Assembly (NCBI GenBank): GCA_016700175.1
Contig: CP065003.1
Coordinates: 4,412,001-4,476,000 of the forward strand
DNA length: 64,000 bases
Source of the DNA: Acidobacteriota bacterium
GTDB taxonomy: Bacteria; Acidobacteriota; Blastocatellia; Pyrinomonadales; Pyrinomonadaceae
Direction: 5' to 3'
The translations under genes and the position numbers were made by a program. Numbering within the stretch: the first letter of the stretch is position 1; every line of letters begins with the position of its first letter. The notes beneath the pieces are model-generated. The model had not been told where the DNA came from and made no database searches. It saw only the letters and a program-made list of their open reading frames with translations. Positions 7,802-16,370 of this stretch are shown here, in pieces.

Positions 7802-9109
7802 ATGAACCTTTCATACTTACAACTGATAAGGCAGAACCGGAACTTCCGGAACCTGCTCTGGGGACAGGTGATCTCCGAACTCGGCAACTGGTTCAACTTC
7901 GTTGCGGGGCTGGGAGTCGTGCGCCTTGTTTCCGGCGCCTCTCCCGAGGCCGCAGGACTGCTTCTGCTCTTCAGGACATTGCCGTTCGCGGTGCTGATGC
8001 CGATCGCGGGAGCGGTCGCCGACAGGTTCTCGCGCAGGACGGTCCTCCTTGTTTCAGACCTCGTACGGGCGGGATTCGCACTGCTCTTCCTGCTTGTGAC
8101 GAAACCGGAAGACCTATGGATCGCATACATCGCGTCAATTCTTCTATCGGCGGCGACCGCCTTTTTCGACGGCGCGAAGAACGCCGCAACCCCGAACATC
8201 ACAGGCAAGGAAGGCCTTTTGTCCGGGACGGCGCTGATGTTCTCGACCCGCTTTCTTCTGATGGCGGTCGGTGCGGCGCTCGGCGGAATAGCGTCGGTGG
8301 TATTCGGTTACGAGATAGCGTTCATCATCAACGCCGTCTCGTTCCTTGCTTCGGCGGTCTCGATCTGGCTGATCCCGGAAGAGTCTATGCGTCAGAGGGC
8401 GCCGGAAGAGAGGATCGCCGAGAGGCGAAGTCGTCCGGGATTTTTCTCGGAGATCGCGGAAGGCCTTCGCTATACCGTGAAGAACCCGTTCGCACTGACC
8501 ATTCTCCTGATGAACATCATCTGGGCGACCGGCGGCGGGGCGACGAACATAGTCTTCGAGGGACTCGGGACGATGGTGTTCACGAAGGAATCGACGAACC
8601 CGGATTTCGTCTATTCGTTCCTTCTGACCGCCAACGGCATAGGGCTCGGGTTCGGGATGCTGATCGCGCACAAGGTCGGTTCGTTCGTTGAAAGGAAGAA
8701 GATCACGCGCGGGTTCATGACGTGGACGCTGATCCTGCACGGGATAGTCTTCGCCGCCGCCGGCTTTATGCCTCACCTGTGGCTCGTCGCGTTAATGGTG
8801 ATGATCTCGAGGACGATGATCGGCGCCGAGTACGCCGTGCAGGAAACGATGTTCCAGAGATCGCTTCCGGACCACATACGGGGACGGATCTCGACGCTCG
8901 ACAGGGGAGCTGAGATAACGATGTTCAGCGCCTCGAGCTACGCGGCGGGTATATCTTTGACTGTGATATCGGCGGAATCGCTTACGCTGATCGCAGGCCT
9001 CCTTGCGGCGGCATCGGGAGTGGTCTGGATGGTCAGGAGCCGCGGTACCGGCCACGATCTTTCGGAGCCCGAGAGGAACGCCAATCCGGCGGTAGAAGCT
9101 GAGGCCTGA
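7802..9109 (+). CDS. MFS transporter, MFS_3/EntS-like exporter
   Basis: About 435 aa, a multi-helix membrane protein. It starts NLSYLQLIRQNRNFRNLLWGQVISELGNWFN, typical of the enterobactin-exporter/MFS_3 subgroup. An MFS loop motif is seen as GAVADRFSRRTVLLVSDLVRA near residue 65. I prefer the ATG at 7802 because it starts immediately before the conserved helix; a TTG ten codons upstream (7772) is possible. A probable effluxer of a small metabolite or drug; substrate unknown. It meets the minus-strand gene ending at 9115 tail to tail with only 5 bp between stops. Confidence 0.82.
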   Translation: MNLSYLQLIRQNRNFRNLLWGQVISELGNWFNFVAGLGVVRLVSGASPEAAGLLLLFRTLPFAVLMPIAGAVADRFSRRTVLLVSDLVRAGFALLFLLVTKPEDLWIAYIASILLSAATAFFDGAKNAATPNITGKEGLLSGTALMFSTRFLLMAVGAALGGIASVVFGYEIAFIINAVSFLASAVSIWLIPEESMRQRAPEERIAERRSRPGFFSEIAEGLRYTVKNPFALTILLMNIIWATGGGATNIVFEGLGTMVFTKESTNPDFVYSFLLTANGIGLGFGMLIAHKVGSFVERKKITRGFMTWTLILHGIVFAAAGFMPHLWLVALMVMISRTMIGAEYAVQETMFQRSLPDHIRGRISTLDRGAEITMFSASSYAAGISLTVISAESLTLIAGLLAAASGVVWMVRSRGTGHDLSEPERNANPAVEAEA

Positions 9110-9114
9110 AGGGG

Positions 9115-10038
9115 TCAGGCGGTGATGATCACCGCCTTTATTCCTGTCAGTTCAGAGAAGTCTTTCGTGAAAACGGTGTCGACCTTGCGTACCTTCGAGA
9201 TCGCGTCAACGATCTCTTGCGTGTGAACGAAGCCGTCCTCGACGTGCTCGATCGCCCATTTCTTTATGTGTTTCGCGGTCACGAGCGCGTCCTGCAAAAG
9301 CTCGAGATACTGTGAACGGGTTTCGACGTGAGACCCGAGCCTTCCAAGCAGGCTCTTCTCAAGGTCCGCCCAGAATGCTTCGTCGCCCCGGACCCAGACC
9401 TCCTTCCAGGCATCGTTCCCTAGCTCTTCCTTCAGTGTTCCGAACCTTGGAGCGGGAAGCCTCAAAAAGAAAAGGTCCGTGTAGCTCTCGGCGATGAACT
9501 CGACGGGATCGGTGCATTTGCACTCGTTGTCCTCGCCGTTTTGCGGAGCCGGTTCGTCAAGCGCAACAAGCCGTTCGAAGACCTTTGATAGCGGCTGTCG
9601 GAGCCTTGCCGTCTCATCGTCGAATGAAAGCACGTAGTCGCCGACTTTCCCGCCGACGGTCAGCGCGATCGCTTTCGAAGCGTCGTTCGTCAGCCTATCG
9701 ATGTTCGCTCGGACGTTGTCGAACCACCAGGCGTCGGTCTCGCCGAACCAGTTTCTGAGAGCGGGATTCCGGAGCCTGTACTGCGGAACGTACGCGTCCT
9801 CGAGCACCATCGCGACCTCATCATCCGAAAGCCTTTCTCCACTGTTCCCGATCGCCGAAACGCAGGCGGCGTGCGAGGCCCGGAGAGGAGAGTTCGCGAC
9901 GACCCTGATCCCCGAACGCTTTAGAAATCTTCCCAGATCCGGCCGGTCCGCGAAGGGTATCGCTACCGAACCAAACCGAAGCCTGTTCAGGACGCTGAGT
10001 TCGAAGGCGAGCCATCCGCCTGTATCGTGGGTCCGCAT
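9115..10038 (-). CDS. uncharacterised protein
   Basis: 307 aa, no recognised catalytic motif. The N-terminal half (RFGSVAIPFADRPDLGRFLKRSG, then VVANSPLRASH and DAWWFDNVRANIDRL) is faintly reminiscent of proteins related to D12-type DNA adenine methylases. No DPPY motif is present, so I make no functional claim. The C-terminus is rich in charged helices. It is the last gene of a minus-strand trio and starts 6 bp after the stop of the HD-domain gene, so it probably works with, or is at least co-expressed with, the HD protein and the DnaJ/TPR protein. Confidence 0.65.
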   Translation of the reverse strand: MRTHDTGGWLAFELSVLNRLRFGSVAIPFADRPDLGRFLKRSGIRVVANSPLRASHAACVSAIGNSGERLSDDEVAMVLEDAYVPQYRLRNPALRNWFGETDAWWFDNVRANIDRLTNDASKAIALTVGGKVGDYVLSFDDETARLRQPLSKVFERLVALDEPAPQNGEDNECKCTDPVEFIAESYTDLFFLRLPAPRFGTLKEELGNDAWKEVWVRGDEAFWADLEKSLLGRLGSHVETRSQYLELLQDALVTAKHIKKWAIEHVEDGFVHTQEIVDAISKVRKVDTVFTKDFSELTGIKAVIITA

Positions 10039-10044
10039 AGATCG

Positions 10045-10692
10045 TTATTCTTCGCCCGGCTCTTCCTCCGCGGCCGTCTCTGCCGTCTCAGGTACGGCCG
10101 CAGGGATCCTCTCCGGAATGTCGAGCAGCGCGAGCGCGACCGCGGGATCGAACTCTATGCCCGCCGATTCGGCAATATAAATGTCCGCCTCTTTTGGCGA
10201 AAAGGCTTCGCGGAAGGGCCGCACGGAGGTCAGCGCACAATAGGTGTCGGCGATCCGAAGTATCCTTGCAGCGAGCGGTATCTGCTTGCCGATGAGTTTG
10301 TCCGGATAGCCGAAGCCGTTCCACCATTCGTGATGCCAACGTACAAGGAGCTGGACCGCGCGCGGAAGATCGCGCTTGGATGCCTGTTGTTCGCCGATCA
10401 CCGGATGCCGGAACAGGTCGAGCCTCTCGGCTTCGGTCAGTTCCGAGGCGGACGAAATATACGCGCGATTCATCGCTAGCTCGCCGAAATCGTGGAAGTA
10501 GGCGGCGCGCTTCAGCATCAGGCGGTCGCGAACCGCGAAATTGAAGCGAATTGCGAGGCGGTCGGAAAGGTCCGCGATCCTTTCGGAGTGCGGTTCGGAA
10601 TAGCCTTCGAACTTGTCCGCCGAGACCCCGTCATTGATCAGGTCTTCTTCGACCGGGAGCTCGTTCTCGATAGCGTGTTCAGCGAAGATCAT
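10045..10692 (-). CDS. HD-domain protein related to HD-GYP, probably degenerate
   Basis: 215 aa. It follows the HD-GYP plan: HSERIADLSDRLA, AAYFHDFGELAM (HD pair), HPVIGEQ, WHHEWWNGFGYPD (HH and GYP), ARILRIADTYCALTSVRPFR. Two canonical positions differ: the usual HDIGK lysine is Glu (HDFGEL), and the usual Asp in aDvfDALts is Cys (ADTYCALTS). Metal ligands H, HD, H, HH and the first Asp remain, so metal binding is plausible, but c-di-GMP phosphodiesterase activity is uncertain. The C-terminal ~30 residues are an acidic Pro/Ala/Glu tail. It lies 26 bp downstream of the DUF4388-DnaJ-TPR gene. Confidence 0.78.
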   Translation of the reverse strand: MIFAEHAIENELPVEEDLINDGVSADKFEGYSEPHSERIADLSDRLAIRFNFAVRDRLMLKRAAYFHDFGELAMNRAYISSASELTEAERLDLFRHPVIGEQQASKRDLPRAVQLLVRWHHEWWNGFGYPDKLIGKQIPLAARILRIADTYCALTSVRPFREAFSPKEADIYIAESAGIEFDPAVALALLDIPERIPAAVPETAETAAEEEPGEE

Positions 10693-10718
10693 AAGCCGGC
10701 AGACAGGGCAGCGGTGAC

Positions 10719-12365
10719 CTAATTCTCTTCACCAAGCTCTTCCAGAAGTTCCTTTGCGCGACGGTTTTCCGGGTCCTTTTCCAGGAGCCGTTTGAGCTCG
10801 TTCCGCGCCCTGACCGAAAGTCCGATTTCAACATAAAGTTCGACCAACATCAAACGGTACTTCGGTTCGGAAGGTGCAAGGTTGACGGCAGCCTTTAGCT
10901 CGGCTTCGGCCTTGTGGCGGTTTCGCTTCTCTTTGGAAAGAGCCAGGCCGTAGAAGGCCCTATACTCAGCATTGCTGTCTTCGAGTTGGACCGCGCGGCC
11001 CAGATGGGGTCCGGCGTCCTCGTAGTAGCCGTCTTCGAGGAGCCTCTTTCCGCGCTCGAAACTGTCCATCGCCATTCTGGAGCGGTCCTGACGCGCAACT
11101 TCGTCCCTGGTCAAAGATCCCAGATCTCCGTCGTGCTTCTTCTTCAAGGCGTCGATGACTCTCTCCAGCTTCATGTTGTAGAGCTCGCGGCTGTCTTCGT
11201 GGCGGAGGGTCTCGTAGGCCTGAGCTATCTCCGTGAATGCTTTTTGGATTCGACGGTGAAGTTCCGGCTCCACTTTCTTGTGGAACACGTCAGGGTGGAA
11301 GCGCCTCGCGAACGAGAAGTACGCGCGTTTGATCGTTGCGGGTTTCGCGTCGGGCTCTATGCCGAACAGTTCGTAGTAGGTCGGCGCCTCTTCCACCAGC
11401 GTAAGATAGTCCTCGACCGAGATCTCGACCTCCTTGTAATCGGCCTGGAATTCCCGCCGTTCCTTTTCTCGCTTCTCTTCGGCAATCCGCTGCTTTTCTT
11501 CCTGTTCGCGGCGTTTGCGCTCTTCTTCTTCCGCAGCCTTTCGCGCCTCTTCCTGCTTGATCCGCTCTTCGCCCTCGACAGACTTCGCCGACTGCTTCAG
11601 ATAGACCTTTGTATTACGGAACCGGTCCACGGCCTCTTTGGTGAATGCCTTGTTCCAGTGGTCGCGGAAAATAAAGCCTCCCAGCCATAACCTGTAGAGG
11701 ATCGGCATCACCTCGTTGCCGGCGAGCCCGCTGATTGTCTTGATCTCTTCGATCTTCAGCGGATGTTCATCCAGTCTAGAAAGCACGAATGCCTCCTGAG
11801 GCGAGAATGGTATCGTGGAAGATCTCACGTTTGTGTTGAGCGCGAACGATTCCTCGAGGCTCTTGAAGCGGGCGAGTATCTCGTAGTCGGTCATCGCGTG
11901 GGAGGATTCGAAGAGCGCCGAACGCAGATCAACGTCGTACCGCAGGCCGTCCTTCAAACGGGCGAGTGGGGAGAACACCCAGTTCCCGGTCTTCCATCCG
12001 ATGACGGTGCTGACGATCGCCCGTATCTGGAAACGAAAGAACTCTCCGATCTCTTCTTCTGAAAGCAGACCCTTACTCACAAGCGCATGCGAGAGCTTGA
12101 AGTCGTTCGTGAAGTCATCGATACCTGCAAGGTGTTTATTTTCGACCCGCCCCTGCGCGAGCAGGATCGTGAACAGGCGGTGCTCGCGGGCGTTCGATAC
12201 CGCGAACGCGATATTGCCCTTCTCGACGTAAATGATCACCTTCTGGTCACGGTTCGTGATGCGAAGCGATCCGTCGAGCCGGATCTGGTTGATCTCGACA
12301 AGTATCTCCGGGATCGGGTGGCGCTGGACGATGCCCTGCACCTCGAGTTTTCTCTGGCCTGTCAT
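10719..12365 (-). CDS. DUF4388 / J-domain / TPR protein
   Basis: About 548 aa in three parts. The N-terminal ~230 residues resemble DUF4388 (PATAN-type) domains (GSLRITNRDQKVIIYVEKGNIAFAVSN), which occur in gliding and polarity regulators. Next is a long charged coiled coil (about 260-325, rich in EEERKRREQEEK). Then comes a J domain (YYELFGIEPDAKPATIKRAYFSFARRFHPDVFHKK) with an intact HPD, followed by TPR-like repeats to the end. This suggests a scaffold that recruits an Hsp70 to a specific partner. I prefer ATG 12365; a GTG at 12443 is possible, but the stretch between carries an AT-rich promoter-like tract. First gene of the trio with the HD protein and the unknown protein. Confidence 0.82.
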   Translation of the reverse strand: MTGQRKLEVQGIVQRHPIPEILVEINQIRLDGSLRITNRDQKVIIYVEKGNIAFAVSNAREHRLFTILLAQGRVENKHLAGIDDFTNDFKLSHALVSKGLLSEEEIGEFFRFQIRAIVSTVIGWKTGNWVFSPLARLKDGLRYDVDLRSALFESSHAMTDYEILARFKSLEESFALNTNVRSSTIPFSPQEAFVLSRLDEHPLKIEEIKTISGLAGNEVMPILYRLWLGGFIFRDHWNKAFTKEAVDRFRNTKVYLKQSAKSVEGEERIKQEEARKAAEEEERKRREQEEKQRIAEEKREKERREFQADYKEVEISVEDYLTLVEEAPTYYELFGIEPDAKPATIKRAYFSFARRFHPDVFHKKVEPELHRRIQKAFTEIAQAYETLRHEDSRELYNMKLERVIDALKKKHDGDLGSLTRDEVARQDRSRMAMDSFERGKRLLEDGYYEDAGPHLGRAVQLEDSNAEYRAFYGLALSKEKRNRHKAEAELKAAVNLAPSEPKYRLMLVELYVEIGLSVRARNELKRLLEKDPENRRAKELLEELGEEN

Positions 12366-12550
12366 TCGTGATCTTTTGGATGTGAGGTCGGAGCCGGGAA
12401 GTGCGGGATGGCTCGCTCGAACTATGATAACAGATACCTTCACGCCGTGTTAAGAACCTTTTCCACGACCGTCGCCGAACGGGTTGACCGCCGGTCTAAA
12501 AACTGAGAAAGTTCGGGAACGAAAGGAGATAGCCCGCGGGCCAAGGAAAA

Positions 12551-13309
12551 ATGGAACCCAGACCGGACATAGAGATCCGCGAATGCACGACCGTCGAGGA
12601 GCTTTCGGGCTGTGTCGATCTTCAGCGAAGCGTATTCGCGCTTCCGGAAGTCGAGATCTCGCCGGTAAGGCATTTCGTCGTGACGATGCACGCCGGCGGA
12701 TTCACGCTTGGCGCGTTCGACCGGGACCGTCTTGTCGGTTTCGTGCTTTCCGTGCCGGCGTTCCTCGACGGGGAACGGGCTTTCTATTCGCACATGACTG
12801 CGGTCGCGGCGGAGTACCAGGGCCTCGGGATCGGGGCACGCCTCAAATGGGTCCAGCGCGAGAGGTCGCTCGCCGAAGGCGTCGGGTACGTCAAGTGGAC
12901 CTTTCAGCCGGTGCAGGCCCGAAACGCTTACTTCAATCTGGAGAAACTCGGAGCCATCGTGAAACGTTACGTGCCCGATTTCTACGGGACCGACTACGGA
13001 GCGTCGCCCGAACTGCCGGCGCAGCTCGGCCTCGAAAGCGACCGGCTTGTGGCGGAATGGCATCTGCGGGGCGAAAAGACCTCAGCGCTCGCGGCCGGTG
13101 AACGGTACTCTGAAGAAAGGGTCCCCGCCCGGAAGGTAGTTACGACGAACGACTGGGCGAAGATGGTCTCGGAAACCCCGAAAGAGGCACGCGTCTTCCA
13201 AAACCGACTGCGCGACGAGTTCGTCGAAGCGATCTCGCAAGGCCTTGTTTGCGAAGGTTTTGAGCGTCATCCGGAAACACCATCATTTCTTTTCTACGAA
13301 GGCGAATGA
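12551..13309 (+). CDS. GNAT-superfamily acetyltransferase-like protein (COG3375 type)
   Basis: 252 aa. A GNAT core is visible: IEIRECTTVEELSGCVDLQRSVF at the N-terminus, SHMTAVAAEYQGLGIGARLKWVQR (acetyl-CoA pyrophosphate loop, Q/R-x-x-G-x-G/A variant QGLGIGARLK) near residue 80-100, and WTFQPVQARNAYFNLEKLGA. It looks like the predicted acetyltransferases annotated COG3375; substrate unknown. An AAGGAG motif about 25 nt upstream and 'aaggaaaa' adjacent to the ATG could serve as ribosome binding sites. Its stop overlaps the Rieske oxygenase start by 4 bp (ATGA). Confidence 0.78.
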   Translation: MEPRPDIEIRECTTVEELSGCVDLQRSVFALPEVEISPVRHFVVTMHAGGFTLGAFDRDRLVGFVLSVPAFLDGERAFYSHMTAVAAEYQGLGIGARLKWVQRERSLAEGVGYVKWTFQPVQARNAYFNLEKLGAIVKRYVPDFYGTDYGASPELPAQLGLESDRLVAEWHLRGEKTSALAAGERYSEERVPARKVVTTNDWAKMVSETPKEARVFQNRLRDEFVEAISQGLVCEGFERHPETPSFLFYEGE

Positions 13310-14361
13310 CCCGATTCGAGATCGACAGCGACATACGAAAGGCGTCCACGCTGCCGGCGGAGTTCTATCTTCGGCCGGAGTGGTACGAGCGCACGCTCGA
13401 GGCGGTCTTCGCAAGAAGCTGGCAGTTCGTCTGTCGTGAAAACGAGATAGACAACCTGTTTCCGCACACGCTGTGCGAGGGCTCGCTCGACGAGCCCGTT
13501 CTCGCGGTCCGCGACAGCGATTCCGTGTCCTGCGTTTCAAACGTGTGCACCCACCGCGGAATGCTCCTCGTAGAGGAGCCCTGCCGGGGCGACCTCATCC
13601 GCTGCAGATATCACGGGAGGAGGTTCTCTCTCGACGGGCGATTACTGTCGATGCCGGAGTTCGAGGAAGCGGAGGACTTTCCGTCAGAAGCTGACGATCT
13701 CCCGGAGATCCCAACGGATTCCTGGAACGGATTCGTTTTCGCGGGGCTAGATCCGCAGGCCCCGCTTGAGGATCATCTCGAACCTCTCGCCGCGGCCGCG
13801 GATGGATTCGATTTTGAAAATCTCCGCCTCGCGGGAACGCGCGACTACGAGGTCGAGGCCCACTGGGCTCTTTACTGCGAGAACTACCTCGAGGGATTCC
13901 ACATTCCGTACGTCCATCCCGAATTGAACAGGATAGTCGAGTACTCGACCTACACGACCGAGCTCTTCGGCCGCTCGAGCCTGCAGACGGCGAGGGGCGC
14001 CAGGGGACCGAACGGGCGACCGCCGTTCGAGGACGGCGTCGAGGGACTCTACTACTTCATCTTCCCGAACACGATGTTTAATCTTTACCCCTGGGGAGTG
14101 TCCGTCAACATCGTCCTGCCGAAAGGGTCCTCGCGGACGCAAGTGCGTTACCTTACATACGTTTGCGACGAATCCAGGGTCGGATCGGGGGCCGGCGGCG
14201 ATCTCGACACCGTGGAGCTGCAGGACCAGGCGGTCGTCGAAGCGGTCCAGAAGGGTATCCATTCCAGGTTCTACCAAAAGGGAAGATACTCGCCTTCGAA
14301 AGAGACCGGGACGCATCACTTTCACCGTCTGATAGCGTCCGCGCTCGGGGAATTCGAATAG
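13306..14361 (+). CDS. Rieske [2Fe-2S] ring-hydroxylating oxygenase alpha-type protein
   Basis: 351 aa. The Rieske centre is complete: CTHRGMLL near residue 82 (C-x-H) and CRYHGRRFSLDG near 103 (C-x2-H). The catalytic mononuclear-iron motif is ENYLEGFHIPYVHPEL near residue 192, with its Asn, the two His ligands and a downstream acidic ligand region (DLDTVELQDQAVVEAVQ). It should be a NAD(P)H-dependent mono- or dioxygenase of the SRPBCC-containing family, which includes choline, carnitine and aromatic oxygenases. No reductase or ferredoxin gene is adjacent, so its electron donor must be elsewhere. Translationally coupled to the GNAT gene. Confidence 0.85.
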   Translation: MTRFEIDSDIRKASTLPAEFYLRPEWYERTLEAVFARSWQFVCRENEIDNLFPHTLCEGSLDEPVLAVRDSDSVSCVSNVCTHRGMLLVEEPCRGDLIRCRYHGRRFSLDGRLLSMPEFEEAEDFPSEADDLPEIPTDSWNGFVFAGLDPQAPLEDHLEPLAAAADGFDFENLRLAGTRDYEVEAHWALYCENYLEGFHIPYVHPELNRIVEYSTYTTELFGRSSLQTARGARGPNGRPPFEDGVEGLYYFIFPNTMFNLYPWGVSVNIVLPKGSSRTQVRYLTYVCDESRVGSGAGGDLDTVELQDQAVVEAVQKGIHSRFYQKGRYSPSKETGTHHFHRLIASALGEFE

Positions 14362-14369
14362 CTGATCTT

Positions 14370-16370
14370 ATGAAGACCGACGAAGCGAAGAAGGAAGCGG
14401 AAGAGCTCCGGAAGGAGATCGAGCACCACAACTACCTCTACTACCAAAAGAACGAGCCGGAGATCTCTGACTACGAGTTCGACCGGCTGCTCGAGCGGCT
14501 GAAGGCGATCGAGGAAGAGCATCCGGAGCTCGTCACACCGGATTCGCCGACCCAGCGCGTGGGCGGCAAGGCGGAAGGCTGGGAGACCTTCGAGCACACG
14601 GTCCCTATGATGTCGCTCGACAATTCGTACAGCATTGACGAGCTCCGCAAGTTCCACGAGCGCTGCGAGAAACTCGCCGACGGAAGGGAATTCGAGTATG
14701 TCGCGGAACTCAAGATCGACGGCCTTTCGCTTTCGCTTCATTACGACGACGACATCCTTGTCGCCGGCGCTACACGCGGCGACGGTTCCACGGGCGACGA
14801 CATAACTCCGAACGCGAAGACCATTCGGACGATCCCGCTCAAGCTGAAGAAGCATTTTGACGGCCGGCTCGAGGTCCGCGGCGAGGCCTTTCTTCCTCGG
14901 TCCGTATTCGCCGATATTAACCGCGTGCTTCTCGACGAGGGCAAGAGCCCGTTCGCGAATCCGCGCAACGCGGCGTCGGGCACGATCCGTATGCTCGATT
15001 CGTCGGTCGTCGCCTCGCGGCGGCTGGACCTCTTCCCGTACGATGTCCTTTCGGGCGCCTCGAAACCGTTCGACACGCACTGGGAGAATTTCGAGTTCCT
15101 CAACAAGGCGGGATTTCACGTCAATCCGCACCGCGAGCTTTGCGACGGGATCGAGGCCGTCATCGACTTCTGCGACAGGATGGAGGCCCGGCGCGACAAG
15201 CTCGATTACGACATCGACGGAGTCGTTGTGAAGGTAAACCAGACGCGGCTTCAGGATGAGTTCGGATCGACCTCGAAAGCGCCCCGTTGGGCGATCGCGT
15301 ACAAGTATCCCGCGATGCAGGCGACGACTAAGCTCGAGGGCATCGCGATCCAGGTAGGAAGGACCGGAGCATTGACTCCCGTGGCGCATCTCGAACCGGT
15401 TCAGCTTGCGGGAACTACCGTCTCCCGTGCTTCACTTCATAATGAGGACGAGATCGGAAGGCTGGGCGTGAAGATCGGCGACACCGTCCTCGTGGAGAAA
15501 TCGGGCGAGATCATCCCGCAGGTGCTGAAGGTGATCGAATCGAAGCGGACCGGAAACGAGAAAGAGTTCGATTTCCCGGACAAGTGCCCGGTCTGCGGAT
15601 GGGACGCGGTCCGGCCGGAAGGCGAGGCCGTTCGCAGATGCACGAACCCGGATTGCCCGGCAAAGGTGAAGGGCAGGCTAGGATATTTCTCGGCGCGCAA
15701 GGCGATGGACATCGAGGGCCTGGGCGATGTGCTGATCGAGCAGCTTGTCGATTCGGGACTCGTGAAGGATGTCGCGGACCTTTACAAGCTCGACGTCGAA
15801 ACGGTCGCGGGTCTCGAGCGGATGGCGGAAAAGAGCGCGACCAAACTGATCGAGCAGATCGACGCGAGCAAAGAGCGCGGCCTGCAGAGGCTGCTTTTCG
15901 GTTTCGACATACGCCACGTCGGCGAGAGGTATTCGAAGATCCTCGCCAATTACTTCAAGTCGATGGACAAGGTGATCGATGCTTCGGTCGAGGAGCTCGA
16001 TTCAATTCCCGAGATCGGCGAAAAGGTCGCGGAAAGCATTTACGAATTCTTCCGCGAGGAAAGGAACCTCGACCTCGTCCGCCGTTTGAAGGAGGCGGGC
16101 GTCGTGATGGAGGTCGAAGAGTCGGAGCACGGAGCGAGCGAGGAGTTCGCGGGAAAGACCTTCGTGTTGACGGGCAAGCTCGAGGGATTCACACGCAACG
16201 AGGCGGCGGAGGACATAGAGGCCCGCGGAGGCCGAGTCGCTTCGTCGGTCAGCAAGAACACGGACTACGTCGTCGCGGGGGAGGCGGCGGGATCGAAGCT
16301 GAAGAAGGCGAACGACCTTGGCGTAACGGTCCTCAGCGAACAGGACTTTGTGAAGATGCTCGGCGGCTAG
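14370..16370 (+). CDS. ligA: NAD(+)-dependent DNA ligase LigA
   Basis: 666 aa, standard LigA length. The N-terminal Ia domain binds NAD+ (HNYLYYQKNEPEISDYEFDRLL). The catalytic lysine is in AELKIDG, residue 115, the same number as in E. coli LigA. The OB-fold and the zinc finger follow (CPVCGW, then CTNPDCPAK), then the HhH repeats, and a C-terminal BRCT domain (GKTFVLTGKLEGFTRNEAAEDIEARGG). It seals nicks in replication and repair. The ATG at 14370 comes 8 bp after the Rieske gene stop; the longer frame beginning at 14163 overlaps that gene and is rejected. Its stop overlaps the murJ stop on the opposite strand (CTAG). Confidence 0.97.
   Translation: MKTDEAKKEAEELRKEIEHHNYLYYQKNEPEISDYEFDRLLERLKAIEEEHPELVTPDSPTQRVGGKAEGWETFEHTVPMMSLDNSYSIDELRKFHERCEKLADGREFEYVAELKIDGLSLSLHYDDDILVAGATRGDGSTGDDITPNAKTIRTIPLKLKKHFDGRLEVRGEAFLPRSVFADINRVLLDEGKSPFANPRNAASGTIRMLDSSVVASRRLDLFPYDVLSGASKPFDTHWENFEFLNKAGFHVNPHRELCDGIEAVIDFCDRMEARRDKLDYDIDGVVVKVNQTRLQDEFGSTSKAPRWAIAYKYPAMQATTKLEGIAIQVGRTGALTPVAHLEPVQLAGTTVSRASLHNEDEIGRLGVKIGDTVLVEKSGEIIPQVLKVIESKRTGNEKEFDFPDKCPVCGWDAVRPEGEAVRRCTNPDCPAKVKGRLGYFSARKAMDIEGLGDVLIEQLVDSGLVKDVADLYKLDVETVAGLERMAEKSATKLIEQIDASKERGLQRLLFGFDIRHVGERYSKILANYFKSMDKVIDASVEELDSIPEIGEKVAESIYEFFREERNLDLVRRLKEAGVVMEVEESEHGASEEFAGKTFVLTGKLEGFTRNEAAEDIEARGGRVASSVSKNTDYVVAGEAAGSKLKKANDLGVTVLSEQDFVKMLGG

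Noticed and set aside
7102..8691. 529-codon open frame on the plus strand
   Set aside because: It overlaps the enoyl-CoA hydratase and MFS genes in another frame and is Arg-rich; the real genes explain the region.
9115..10038. D12-class DNA adenine methylase
   Set aside because: There is a faint overall resemblance, but the catalytic DPPY motif is absent, so it is left as uncharacterised.
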